Positions 1 through 4,831 of a DNA stretch of 5,154 bases are shown one piece after another. A program made the translations under genes and the position numbers. This DNA comes from Anaerolineales bacterium (GTDB lineage: Bacteria > Chloroflexota > Anaerolineae > Anaerolineales > VGOW01), in NCBI GenBank assembly GCA_919901875.1, contig CAKKQG010000420.1:1-5154 (forward strand), written 5' to 3'. The stretch's first letter is position 1, and each line of letters opens with the position of its first letter. The notes under the pieces were generated by a model. The model worked only from the letters and a program-made list of their open reading frames with translations. It ran no database searches and was not told the DNA's origin.

Positions 1-394
1 TGCGCCCATTAGGTTTAAGCGCACGCACCATCTCTTGAATACACAACGCATCATCTTGCACATGCTCGATCACTTCATTAGAAAGGATCACATCAAAGGA
101 TTCATTTGAGTAAGGCAAGTGTTCGCCCGCGCCACACACCACGAGCGAAAGTGGATTAAGTTTCCCCGCCTCAACAGCGCGATCTGATTCGTATTCCAAA
201 CCAAACACAAACGGCGTGAACTGTTTGAGTTTGCCGATATACATGCCAACGCCGCAGCCGTTTTCAAGAATCTTCAGACCTCGCGGGTTTTCTAAACCCG
301 CGAGGTCTTTGATCATCTTGAGTCGGCGTTCCTGCCCGGCGCGCCAGACGTAAGAGGGCTCGCCACGCAGGGCGGCTTGAGGGGAATGAGTCAT
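1..394 (-). CDS. Class I SAM-dependent methyltransferase, N-terminal part (runs off window)
   Basis: The open frame from ATG at 394 runs without a stop to the window edge, giving 131 residues; the C-terminus is missing. The Rossmann methyltransferase pattern is visible: motif I as ILENGCGVG (residues 42-50, with Glu-Asn where Asp-x is usual), an acidic residue ending strand 2 in GLEYES (E67), GAGEHLPY (88-95) and SNEVIEHV (105-112), the motif typical of the Methyltransf_11 group. It should transfer a methyl group from S-adenosylmethionine, but the substrate cannot be told. The start overlaps the TGA of the upstream flavoprotein gene as ATGA, which argues for translational coupling and fixes the start. 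Residues 30-40 (DLAGLENPRGL) are encoded by a 33-bp palindrome just before motif I. The fold call is firm; the specific function is unknown. Confidence 0.88.
   Translation of the reverse strand, partial: MTHSPQAALRGEPSYVWRAGQERRLKMIKDLAGLENPRGLKILENGCGVGMYIGKLKQFTPFVFGLEYESDRAVEAGKLNPLSLVVCGAGEHLPYSNESFDVILSNEVIEHVQDDALCIQEMVRALKPNGR
276..308. repeat. 33-bp near-perfect palindrome inside the methyltransferase gene
   Basis: Two perfect 15-bp arms, AGACCTCGCGGGTTT (276-290) and its reverse complement (294-308), are separated by only three bases. The whole is 33 bp, exactly eleven codons, and is read as DLAGLENPRGL in the methyltransferase. An arm this long and GC-rich would make a very stable hairpin in the mRNA. 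It looks like a dispersed palindromic element that landed in, or was kept in, an open frame. No second copy lies in this window, so its dispersed nature is inference. Confidence 0.8.
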
Positions 395-855
395 TCCAAT
401 CTAATTTCTTCTCGATACCCAAAACTGACACTGTTATCAACCAACCGAATCCACTTTGGCACAAAACGATACAACTCACTGCGCGAGACCTCAGCTTCAA
501 AATCCACTACAAACGGAAATTTTTTCTTGTAAATCTCCCAAGCATGATCGCGGGCATGCCCAACAGGAATGATATGCACTTCACCTTCCATTTGTACTCC
601 GGCAATCTCTTCCCAGTTCCACGTTTCGTTGTGAACCGTGACAGCGGCTTTACCGTTTTCGGCGATGTTGAGGCTGTGCCGGCTTTTGGGGCTGGAGAAA
701 AAAATCAACGTGTCATCGTCATTGGCAAAAAATAATGGCGCGGATTGCGGTTTGCCATCCACGTTGATAGTGGCAAGTGTCAGAGTCGAATGTTTGGAGA
801 GAAATTCTTTGATAGTGTCGTGAACAGATTTGGGGCGTGAGAGGGGCTTGGTCAT
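391..855 (-). CDS. YhbP-like pyridoxamine 5'-phosphate oxidase-family flavoprotein (split beta-barrel)
   Basis: This 154-residue protein matches the PNPOx-like split-barrel family, whose members bind FMN or a related flavin. The N-terminal half has the usual pattern TLTLATINVDGKPQSAPLFF (residues 24-43), followed by LIFFSSPKSRHSLNI (50-64), where the family contacts flavin phosphate. Then come GVQMEGEVHII (86-96) and a C-terminal KWIRLVDNSVSFGYREEI (134-151). The GVQ-GE block, the (Y/K)KKFPF segment and the ending resemble E. coli YhbP more than genuine PdxH, so vitamin B6 synthesis is not claimed. The catalysed reaction is unknown. It starts 11 bp after ubiX, with GAGG about 9 nt upstream of the ATG, and its TGA overlaps the methyltransferase start. 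The start codon lies in an AATGAAC heptamer array. Co-location with UbiX, another flavin enzyme, is suggestive only. Confidence 0.85.
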   Translation of the reverse strand: MTKPLSRPKSVHDTIKEFLSKHSTLTLATINVDGKPQSAPLFFANDDDTLIFFSSPKSRHSLNIAENGKAAVTVHNETWNWEEIAGVQMEGEVHIIPVGHARDHAWEIYKKKFPFVVDFEAEVSRSELYRFVPKWIRLVDNSVSFGYREEIRLE

Positions 856-885
856 TGTTCATTGCCTCATTCTTCATTGTTCATT
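851..885 (-). repeat. AATGAAC-type heptamer array across the ubiX / flavoprotein junction
   Basis: On the minus strand the junction reads as consecutive degenerate units AATGAAC, AATGAAG, AATGAGGC, AATGAAC, AATGAC. The array encodes the last residues of UbiX (NNEE and the TGA) and supplies the ATG of the next gene. It resembles the short tandem repeats of 6-8 nt found at several other junctions here. Confidence 0.65.
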
Positions 886-1439
886 CCTGTCCATTTAGTA
901 TAAGCCTCATTCTCAATTCCGAGTCTTGCCAATGCGCGACCCACCGTGCCATTTACAATGTCGTCAATCGTCTTTGGCTTGCTGTAAAACGCGGGCACGG
1001 GCGGAAAAATAATCGCGCCCGACTCGGCGGCTTGCGCCATGAGTCGAATGTGTCCGCGATGAAGCGGAGTCTCGCGCACCATGAGCAACAGCGGGCGACC
1101 TTCTTTGAGGCACACATCGGCGGCGCGCACCATGAGATCGGCGGAGAAAGAATTGGCAACGGCGGAGAGAGTCTTAATGGAGCAGGGCGCGATGAGCATC
1201 CCTATCGTGATGAATGATCCCGACGCGATGCTTGCGCCCACATCACGATGATCGTGATTGACTGAGGCGAGCGCAATCACATTGCTCACTTTGTAATCTG
1301 TTTCTTGGGCGATAGTGGCTTTGGCGGCGGGACTCAGAATCAAGTGCGACTCGATCTCGCTACCCTTCAACATTTCGAGGGCGCGGATGCCGTAGATGGC
1401 GCCTGAGGCGCCAGTTATTCCAACAATGAGTCTCTTCAT
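867..1439 (-). CDS. ubiX: Flavin prenyltransferase UbiX (Pad1 family)
   Basis: This 190-residue protein is a full-length UbiX/Pad1. The family joins a dimethylallyl group from dimethylallyl (mono)phosphate to FMN, making prenyl-FMN, the cofactor of UbiD-type decarboxylases. Visible signatures are the N-terminal flavin loop GITGASG (residues 7-13), ASIASGSF (69-76), MLIAPCSIKTL (81-91), the conserved block CLKEGRPLLLMVRETPLH (110-127) holding K112, R122 and E123, then PAFYSKP (149-155) with Y152 and GRALARLGI (167-175) with R168. The family's known active-site Lys, Glu, Tyr and Arg all have candidates. In a menaquinone context it would serve the UbiD-like step (MqnL/UbiD); no UbiD gene is in the window. 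The C-terminal tail NNEE is encoded by a heptamer array. No Shine-Dalgarno is seen, and the spacer directly upstream of the ATG is a hairpin-forming repeat. Confidence 0.95.
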   Translation of the reverse strand: MKRLIVGITGASGAIYGIRALEMLKGSEIESHLILSPAAKATIAQETDYKVSNVIALASVNHDHRDVGASIASGSFITIGMLIAPCSIKTLSAVANSFSADLMVRAADVCLKEGRPLLLMVRETPLHRGHIRLMAQAAESGAIIFPPVPAFYSKPKTIDDIVNGTVGRALARLGIENEAYTKWTGMNNEE

Positions 1440-1440
1440 A

Positions 1441-1497
1441 ACGTATTACGTATTTCGTATTCCGTGTTGTGATACGCATTACGCAATACGAAATACG
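1441..1497. repeat. Hairpin-forming AATACG/CGTATT repeat filling the ubiE-ubiX spacer
   Basis: The 67-bp spacer is made almost wholly of degenerate units of the type CGTATT/AATACG. Perfect 13-bp inverted arms, CGTATTTCGTATT at 1449-1461 and its reverse complement at 1485-1497, enclose a 23-nt loop. The array ends one base before the ubiX start codon and leaves no room for a normal ribosome binding site. There is no T-run on the minus strand after the stem, so a terminator role is not supported. Confidence 0.7.
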
Positions 1498-1506
1498 GTT
1501 GAAGAA

Positions 1507-2208
1507 TCATTTTGTCCCCCAATGTATTGCCATCGTATCGAACATAACTTTTTGGTAGCTCACATTTTTAAATCCCGTTTCGCGCATACGCTTGGCGAGA
1601 GTCTCGGCAGGGAGAAAGTTTTCGGTAGAGTCGGGCAAGTAGGTGTAAGCATCCGACGCGCCTGCGATCAGGCGACCCATAATAGGGATGATGACGTGCA
1701 GGTGAAAGTTAATAAACGGGCGCAGTAAATTTTTCGGTGGCGGCGTGGTATCAAGGCACACTACGCGCCCGCCGTTTTTTAGCACGCGATATTGTTCTGC
1801 CCAGGCGCGGCGCACGTCAATGACGTTTCGCATCAAGTAGCCCGAAGTGATCGCATCGAATGTGTTGTCGTCGAATGGAAGATTGAGCGCATCGCTGGCA
1901 GTGAATCGGATGGGGCGCCGACTCGGATCGGATTTGCCGACTCGCATCATCTCCAGAGTAAAGTCGGCGCCCACGCTGGTGATCGTCGGGGATGCCGCCA
2001 ACGCCTGCGCGGCGATGTCGCCGGTTCCCGTTCCGAGATCGAGCAAGCGATCACGATCACTTAACGCCGCGCGCTGGATCACAATTTTTCGCCAGCCGAT
2101 GTCTTGCCCCATCGTCATCAAACGATTCATCACATCGTAACGTGAGGCGATGCGGGCGAACATATTTTGCACGTAGTGTGCGCGATCAACGCCGCTGAGG
2201 TGTGTCAT
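1507..2208 (-). CDS. ubiE: Demethylmenaquinone / ubiquinone C-methyltransferase UbiE (MenG)
   Basis: UbiE/MenG methylates demethylmenaquinol to menaquinol with S-adenosylmethionine, the last step of menaquinone synthesis; some homologues act on ubiquinone precursors. From the chosen start the protein has 233 residues. It carries the family N-terminus (FARIASRYDVMNRLMTMGQDIGWRK, residues 17-41), motif I LLDLGTGTGD (55-64), ASDALNLPF (104-112), GYLMRNV (123-129, where the family usually has GFGLRNV), GGRVVCLD (146-153) and YLPDS (190-194) near the C-terminus. The start at 2208 overlaps the SEC-C gene stop as ATGA. The frame could begin 17 codons earlier at 2259, but those residues do not look like the family and lie over the SEC-C motif of the upstream gene. 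The GYLMRNV change is mild and does not suggest loss of function. UbiX directly downstream supports a quinone role. Confidence 0.94.
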   Translation of the reverse strand: MTHLSGVDRAHYVQNMFARIASRYDVMNRLMTMGQDIGWRKIVIQRAALSDRDRLLDLGTGTGDIAAQALAASPTITSVGADFTLEMMRVGKSDPSRRPIRFTASDALNLPFDDNTFDAITSGYLMRNVIDVRRAWAEQYRVLKNGGRVVCLDTTPPPKNLLRPFINFHLHVIIPIMGRLIAGASDAYTYLPDSTENFLPAETLAKRMRETGFKNVSYQKVMFDTMAIHWGTK

Positions 2209-2633
2209 GTTTTGGGTTTGCGCCCGTGACAGTTTTTGTATTTGCGCCCACTGCCGCACGGGCAGAGATCATCGGGGCGGGCGTTGGAGAAATCTATTTG
2301 CCTGAGGGGGCGGCGCCAACGTGGGATAGCGGAGTATTGGTCATCATCCTCTTCTTCGTCTTCACCCTCTTCGTCATCTTCATATTCATCATCGTCCGAG
2401 TCGGATGGCACGGAAGTGAACGGAAGGATGGTGGAGACGACTCGCAAGAGGAAGATCGCGGCGATGGTGATTGCGGCTAAGCTCAACAGAGTCATTTGAA
2501 AGAGATCGAAATGCAGGAGGAGATTAAGCAGCCATGCCAAACCGTAGGCAAGCAAAATGAGCAAGCCGCCGCCAATGGTGACGATCAAAATTGTGCCAAG
2601 CACGAGTAGAACGATCCAAAAAAAATCTTTCAT
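2205..2633 (-). CDS. Membrane-anchored SEC-C motif protein with acidic linker
   Basis: This 142-residue protein has three parts. Residues 4-64 are strongly hydrophobic with glycines and probably form two or three membrane segments (about 4-20, 21-40 and 44-64). Residues 78-98 are almost all Asp and Glu. The C-terminus holds CPCGSGRKYKNCHG (124-137), a complete SEC-C zinc motif with C124, C126, C135 and H136 as ligands. SEC-C ends are known from SecA, where they bind zinc and the SecB chaperone, and from many small proteins of unknown role. I do not recognise this architecture as a named family. A plausible reading is a membrane-tethered zinc knuckle held on a charged linker, but no function is assigned. 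A Shine-Dalgarno sequence precedes the ATG. Its stop overlaps the ubiE start, so the two should be co-translated. Membrane topology is unresolved. Confidence 0.88.
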   Translation of the reverse strand: MKDFFWIVLLVLGTILIVTIGGGLLILLAYGLAWLLNLLLHFDLFQMTLLSLAAITIAAIFLLRVVSTILPFTSVPSDSDDDEYEDDEEGEDEEEDDDQYSAIPRWRRPLRQIDFSNARPDDLCPCGSGRKYKNCHGRKPKT

Positions 2634-2640
2634 TAAATTT

Positions 2641-2646
2641 CCTTTT
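2641..2646 (-). promoter_or_regulatory. Ribosome binding site of the SEC-C gene
   Basis: The minus strand reads AAAAGG followed by AAATTTA before the ATG at 2633, a purine-rich Shine-Dalgarno with 7 nt spacing. It lies exactly between the end of the 128-bp inverted-terminus element and the start codon. It is one of very few clear ribosome binding sites in the window. Confidence 0.6.
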
Positions 2647-2774
2647 CTGGACTTACGCAGTTCACAGAAATTTTTATCACGAATGTCATGAATGTTCCGA
2701 ATTTGACGAATAAAACAAAAAATTCGTGTTATTCGTTTATTCGAGTCATTCGTGATTAAGGTACGTAAGTCCAG
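2647..2774. mobile_element. 128-bp MITE-like element with 11-bp inverted termini
   Basis: The termini are CTGGACTTACG (2647-2657) and its perfect reverse complement (2764-2774). Inside lies a second inverted pair, ATCACGAATG (2676-2685) and CATTCGTGAT (2747-2756), and a third, CGAATAA (2707-2713) and TTATTCG (2729-2735). The interior is therefore mostly an imperfect palindrome of CGAAT/ATTCG units. There is no open frame of note. The element occupies almost the whole space between the permease stop (3 bp away) and the SEC-C ribosome binding site. A target-site duplication is not clear: the flanks CTTTT and CTTTC match in four of five bases. It could act as a processing or weak termination structure. 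Confidence 0.7.
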
Positions 2775-2777
2775 CTT

Positions 2778-3545
2778 TCAATTTGCGAATTGCCATTTGC
2801 AAAGTTTGTGTTCGAGAAAATCTATGGCGAAGTATAAACCTAAACCCATGACCGCCATTGCCATGATGCCGGCATACATGTTGGGGTAATTAAAGAATGT
2901 GCTGCCTTGAATGAAGATGTAGTAACCGAGCCCTTGTTGTGTGGCGTAAAGTTCGGCGACGTAGAGGACGGCGACTGCTGTGCCGACGGAGAGGCGTAAT
3001 GCAGTCAATACCGCAGGTAGACTCGCCGGAAGATAAACGTAGAGAAACAATGCCCGTCGTCCCGCGCCGAGCGATTGCACCGATTGAATCAGTTCGGGGC
3101 GCAAGTTGGCGGCGGCATCGCGCACCAAAACTAAAATTTGAAAAAATAGAATCAAGGTGATGACGACGATCTTTGCCAGATCACCTATACCGAAGAAGAG
3201 GACGACAACAGGGACGAAGACAACTTTAGGGACGGGATGGGTGAGATAAAGCAATGGAGAAAAAAATCGGTTGAGCGTTTTGCTTTGCCCCATCGCTAAA
3301 CCTGCTGGCACAGCGAGCGCCACCGAGAGCATCATGCTGGCGATGACGCGCCACAGACTCACCATAAAATGCTCGCCGAGATTGCCCGCGAGTTGAACGA
3401 AGAAAACCGGAATGACTTCAACAGGTCCGGGCAAAATGTTTGCCTGCGCTTTGATGGGCAGCACACCCGAACTTACAAGCCACGAGAGGGCTTGCCACAA
3501 CAGGGCGAGGAGGAGAGAGGCGAGGAGAAGGGAGCGGGGTTTCAT
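2778..3545 (-). CDS. ABC transporter permease, NitT/TauT (SsuC/TauC-like) family
   Basis: This 255-residue inner-membrane protein has about six membrane segments (near residues 5-25, 64-86, 106-122, 125-141, 178-198 and 222-243). Its cytoplasmic loop IQSVQSLGAGRRALFLYVYLPASLP (152-176) is the EAA-type coupling loop with the conserved glycine (G160) that contacts the ATPase. Other family marks are ILPGPVEV (37-44), THPVPKVVFVPVVVLFFGIG (102-121) and AELYATQQGLGYYI (197-210). It would form a homodimeric pore for the neighbouring ATPase and binding protein. The family takes up sulfonates, taurine, nitrate, bicarbonate or pyrimidine precursors, and the substrate is not decidable here. It lies 186 bp downstream of the ATPase gene, an unusually wide gap that contains a TIR element. 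No Shine-Dalgarno is seen before the ATG, and no upstream in-frame ATG replaces it. Confidence 0.93.
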   Translation of the reverse strand: MKPRSLLLASLLLALLWQALSWLVSSGVLPIKAQANILPGPVEVIPVFFVQLAGNLGEHFMVSLWRVIASMMLSVALAVPAGLAMGQSKTLNRFFSPLLYLTHPVPKVVFVPVVVLFFGIGDLAKIVVITLILFFQILVLVRDAAANLRPELIQSVQSLGAGRRALFLYVYLPASLPAVLTALRLSVGTAVAVLYVAELYATQQGLGYYIFIQGSTFFNYPNMYAGIMAMAVMGLGLYFAIDFLEHKLCKWQFAN

Positions 3546-3547
3546 GA

Positions 3548-3584
3548 GAAGGATGAACGCTTCGCGTGAATTATGAAGGATGAA
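3548..3584 (-). repeat. TTCATCC-type heptamer array just upstream of the permease start
   Basis: Read on the minus strand, units TTCATCC, TTCATAA, TTCACG, then TTCATCC and TTCTC lead directly into the ATG. On the plus strand the 10-mer GAAGGATGAA occurs twice (3548-3557 and 3575-3584). A small ACGC/GCGT hairpin lies between them. The region is pyrimidine-rich where a ribosome binding site would be expected. Confidence 0.5.
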
Positions 3585-3631
3585 AAAAGTTTGGAGTGTT
3601 GTGATAGATTGAAATATTTTATTTTAGAAAC

Positions 3632-3728
3632 TCTAATCCGCTGATAAATGTTTTTCTGAAATTCAACCTTGTTCTGTTTACGCGCGAGAGAAAACTGAAG
3701 GGTAGGTGATGTTCGGGAGCGGATTAGA
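3632..3728 (+). mobile_element. TCTAATCCGC element, copy 1 (97 bp, MITE-like)
   Basis: Perfect 11-bp inverted termini, TCTAATCCGCT (3632-3642) and AGCGGATTAGA (3718-3728), bound a 97-bp non-coding segment between the ATPase stop and the permease. The 13-mer TTCAACCTTGTTC starts 30 bases inside the left terminus (3662-3674). The element at 4633-4741 has the same termini and a one-mismatch copy of this 13-mer at the same offset in the opposite orientation. The right end is 3 bp from the ATPase stop codon. No transposase is present, so any movement would need one elsewhere. The remaining AT-rich stretch to the permease array (about 3585-3631) shows no gene. Confidence 0.72.
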
Positions 3729-3731
3729 TTT

Positions 3732-4562
3732 TTAAATCGCCATCATCCCTCGTAGCCTTTGAGTCATCTCTCCATACTCTGCGCTGTTTCTATATCCAGC
3801 CTTCGCCGCATTCGGGTTCTCAATCACTTGTATCGTTTTGCCGAGCAATAAAATTTTCTCCCCGAGAATTGCCGCTTCTTCGATGGAGTGGGTGACGGTG
3901 ATCGTCGTAAGATGTTGTTCGGCGCGGAGTTCGAGGGTGAGGGCTTGCAAACTTTCGCGTGTGGGTGCATCGAGGGCGGCAAAGGGTTCGTCCATTAACA
4001 ACAGATCGGGGTTGAGGGCGAGAGTCCGGGCAATGGCGGTGCGCTGGCGTTGACCACCCGAAAGCTGCGCCGGATATTGCGCGCGAACGGGATGGATGGC
4101 GAGACGGTTGAGCCAGTAATCTACGGTGGGGTCTTGGGTAGGTTGGGAGAAAAGATTTAACCGCAGAGAGCGCGGAGAGCGCAGAGAATTTAAAGAATCC
4201 TTTGTGTTCTTTAATTCTTCGTGGTTTTGTTCTAATGGCGCGTGTTTGCCATCGGGTCCGTAGAAGCCGCGTAGGCGCAGACCTAAACTTACATTCTCCT
4301 CACACGTTGACCACGGCAGAAGACCAAAATCTTGCAACACGAGCCCGGTGCGAGGGCGGGGGCGGGTGATCGTTTCACCCTCGATCAAAATTTCGCCTGA
4401 AGTTGGTTTGCGTAAACCGGCGAGCAAATACAACAACGTAGATTTTCCACAACCCGACGGACCCAGAATCGCCCATGCCTCACCGTGCGCCACTTGCCAA
4501 TTAAAGTTTTGGAAGATGGGCGTGGTGTTGTATGTGAAGGTGAGGGCGGAAACAGTAATCAT
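3732..4562 (-). CDS. ABC transporter ATP-binding protein, NitT/TauT (SsuB/TauB-like) family, with internal repeat-encoded insertion
   Basis: This 276-residue ATPase powers the importer with the permease and binding protein. All motifs are present in order: Walker A GPSGCGKST (residues 34-42), Q-loop VLQDFGLLPW (75-84, Q77), signature LSGGQRQR (167-174), Walker B LLLMDEP (187-193), D-loop ALD (196-198) and switch histidine H225 in TVTHS. The spacing from the Q-loop glutamine to the signature is 89 residues, where family members such as TauB have about 50. The excess falls in the helical subdomain. Residues 112-140 there are Lys/Arg/Ser/Leu-rich, contain SLRSPRSLR and are encoded by a repeat-like sequence. 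The start is favoured because MITVSALTFTY matches the family N-terminus, though no Shine-Dalgarno is visible and the ATG lies in a heptamer array. With all motifs intact it is probably functional. Confidence 0.93.
   Translation of the reverse strand: MITVSALTFTYNTTPIFQNFNWQVAHGEAWAILGPSGCGKSTLLYLLAGLRKPTSGEILIEGETITRPRPRTGLVLQDFGLLPWSTCEENVSLGLRLRGFYGPDGKHAPLEQNHEELKNTKDSLNSLRSPRSLRLNLFSQPTQDPTVDYWLNRLAIHPVRAQYPAQLSGGQRQRTAIARTLALNPDLLLMDEPFAALDAPTRESLQALTLELRAEQHLTTITVTHSIEEAAILGEKILLLGKTIQVIENPNAAKAGYRNSAEYGEMTQRLRGMMAI
4146..4229 (-). repeat. Dispersed-type repeat carried in frame within the ABC ATPase gene
   Basis: The minus-strand sequence begins near AACCACGAAGAATTAAAG and ends near GCGGTTAAATCTTTT. 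It contains three 9-nt units, TCTCTGCGC, TCTCCGCGC and TCTCTGCGG (4187-4161), read as SLR, SPR, SLR. An imperfect inverted pair, GAATTTAAAGAA (4186-4197) and TTCTTTAATTC (4207-4217), lies beside them. From memory, closely similar sequences occur as intergenic dispersed repeats in some environmental bacterial genomes; that recollection is unverified. The edges are approximate. Confidence 0.6.
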
Positions 4563-4589
4563 AGTGATCAGTGACCAGTCAACAGTAGA
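4553..4589 (+). repeat. CAGTGAC-type heptamer array over the ATPase start codon
   Basis: The plus strand reads CAGTAAT, CATAGTGAT, CAGTGAC, CAGTCAA, CAGTAGA. The ATPase ATG (4562-4560) and codons 2-4 are inside this array. An inverted partner with the same units lies at 4829-4858; over 28 aligned positions the two agree at about 22. Confidence 0.6.
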
Positions 4590-4632
4590 ACTTGGCGATT
4601 TGAGTGACAGAAAAAAATTGTAAGAGGGGTTT

Positions 4633-4741
4633 TCTAATCCGCGTTTGAGCCTGATGCAAAATTTTTGACTTGGTTCGGCCGTGATGGCTTACGCGTATGA
4701 ACAACGTTGAAAGCGAGAGTTAAGCTGACCAGCGGATTAGA
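4633..4741 (-). mobile_element. TCTAATCCGC element, copy 2 (109 bp, MITE-like, inverted relative to copy 1)
   Basis: Inverted termini TCTAATCCGC (4633-4642) and GCGGATTAGA (4732-4741) bound 109 bp of non-coding DNA in the binding-protein/ATPase spacer. Read on the minus strand it begins TCTAATCCGCTG like copy 1, has TTCAACGTTGTTC at the same 30-base offset (4711-4699) and then TACGCG near the same place. The interiors otherwise differ strongly, so the copies are old or only the ends and core are constrained. The flanking parts of this 295-bp spacer (4590-4632 and 4742-4786) show nothing I can name. Confidence 0.72.
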
Positions 4742-4786
4742 GACGATACCTACAACTTTCTCAAGTAGATGAAACGATTCTATCTT

Positions 4787-4831
4787 AAAAAACAATCCGA
4801 GTGACATGTAACTCTTCACCCGGATTGTTTT
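4787..4831 (-). terminator. Rho-independent-type terminator after the substrate-binding protein gene
   Basis: Arms at 4816-4831 and 4789-4804 pair over 16 bases around an 11-nt loop. The single non-identical position is a G-U pair in the minus-strand transcript but an A-C mismatch in the plus-strand one. The stem ends in six T residues on the minus strand (4792-4787). It begins about 27 bp beyond the binding-protein stop. This layout suits partial termination, which in importer operons keeps the binding protein more abundant than the ATPase and permease. The lower stem is AT-rich, so strength is uncertain. Confidence 0.7.

Noticed and set aside
264..500. 78-codon minus-strand frame over the flavoprotein/methyltransferase junction
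   Set aside because: Both neighbouring genes are clear family members in other frames and fully cover this stretch.
837..1217. 126-codon plus-strand frame opposite ubiX
   Set aside because: Antisense shadow of a strongly conserved UbiX gene; no start signal or domain.
1441..1497. CRISPR or terminator reading of the AATACG repeat
   Set aside because: Units are 6-8 nt without spacers, and no T-run follows the stem on the transcribed strand.
2209..2259. A 17-residue N-terminal extension of UbiE beginning at ATG 2259
   Set aside because: It overlaps the SEC-C motif codons of the upstream gene, has no family resemblance, and the ATGA-coupled start at 2208 gives the normal N-terminus.
2236..2499. 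Serine-rich plus-strand open frame
   Set aside because: The serine run is the antisense reading of the Asp/Glu linker of the SEC-C protein; no independent support.
2637..2784. Target-site duplication around the 128-bp element
   Set aside because: Flanks agree in four of five bases only, which is not enough to claim a duplication.
3585..3640. Promoter in the AT-rich stretch upstream of the permease
   Set aside because: TATTT-like boxes exist, but no convincing pair with proper spacing could be found by eye.
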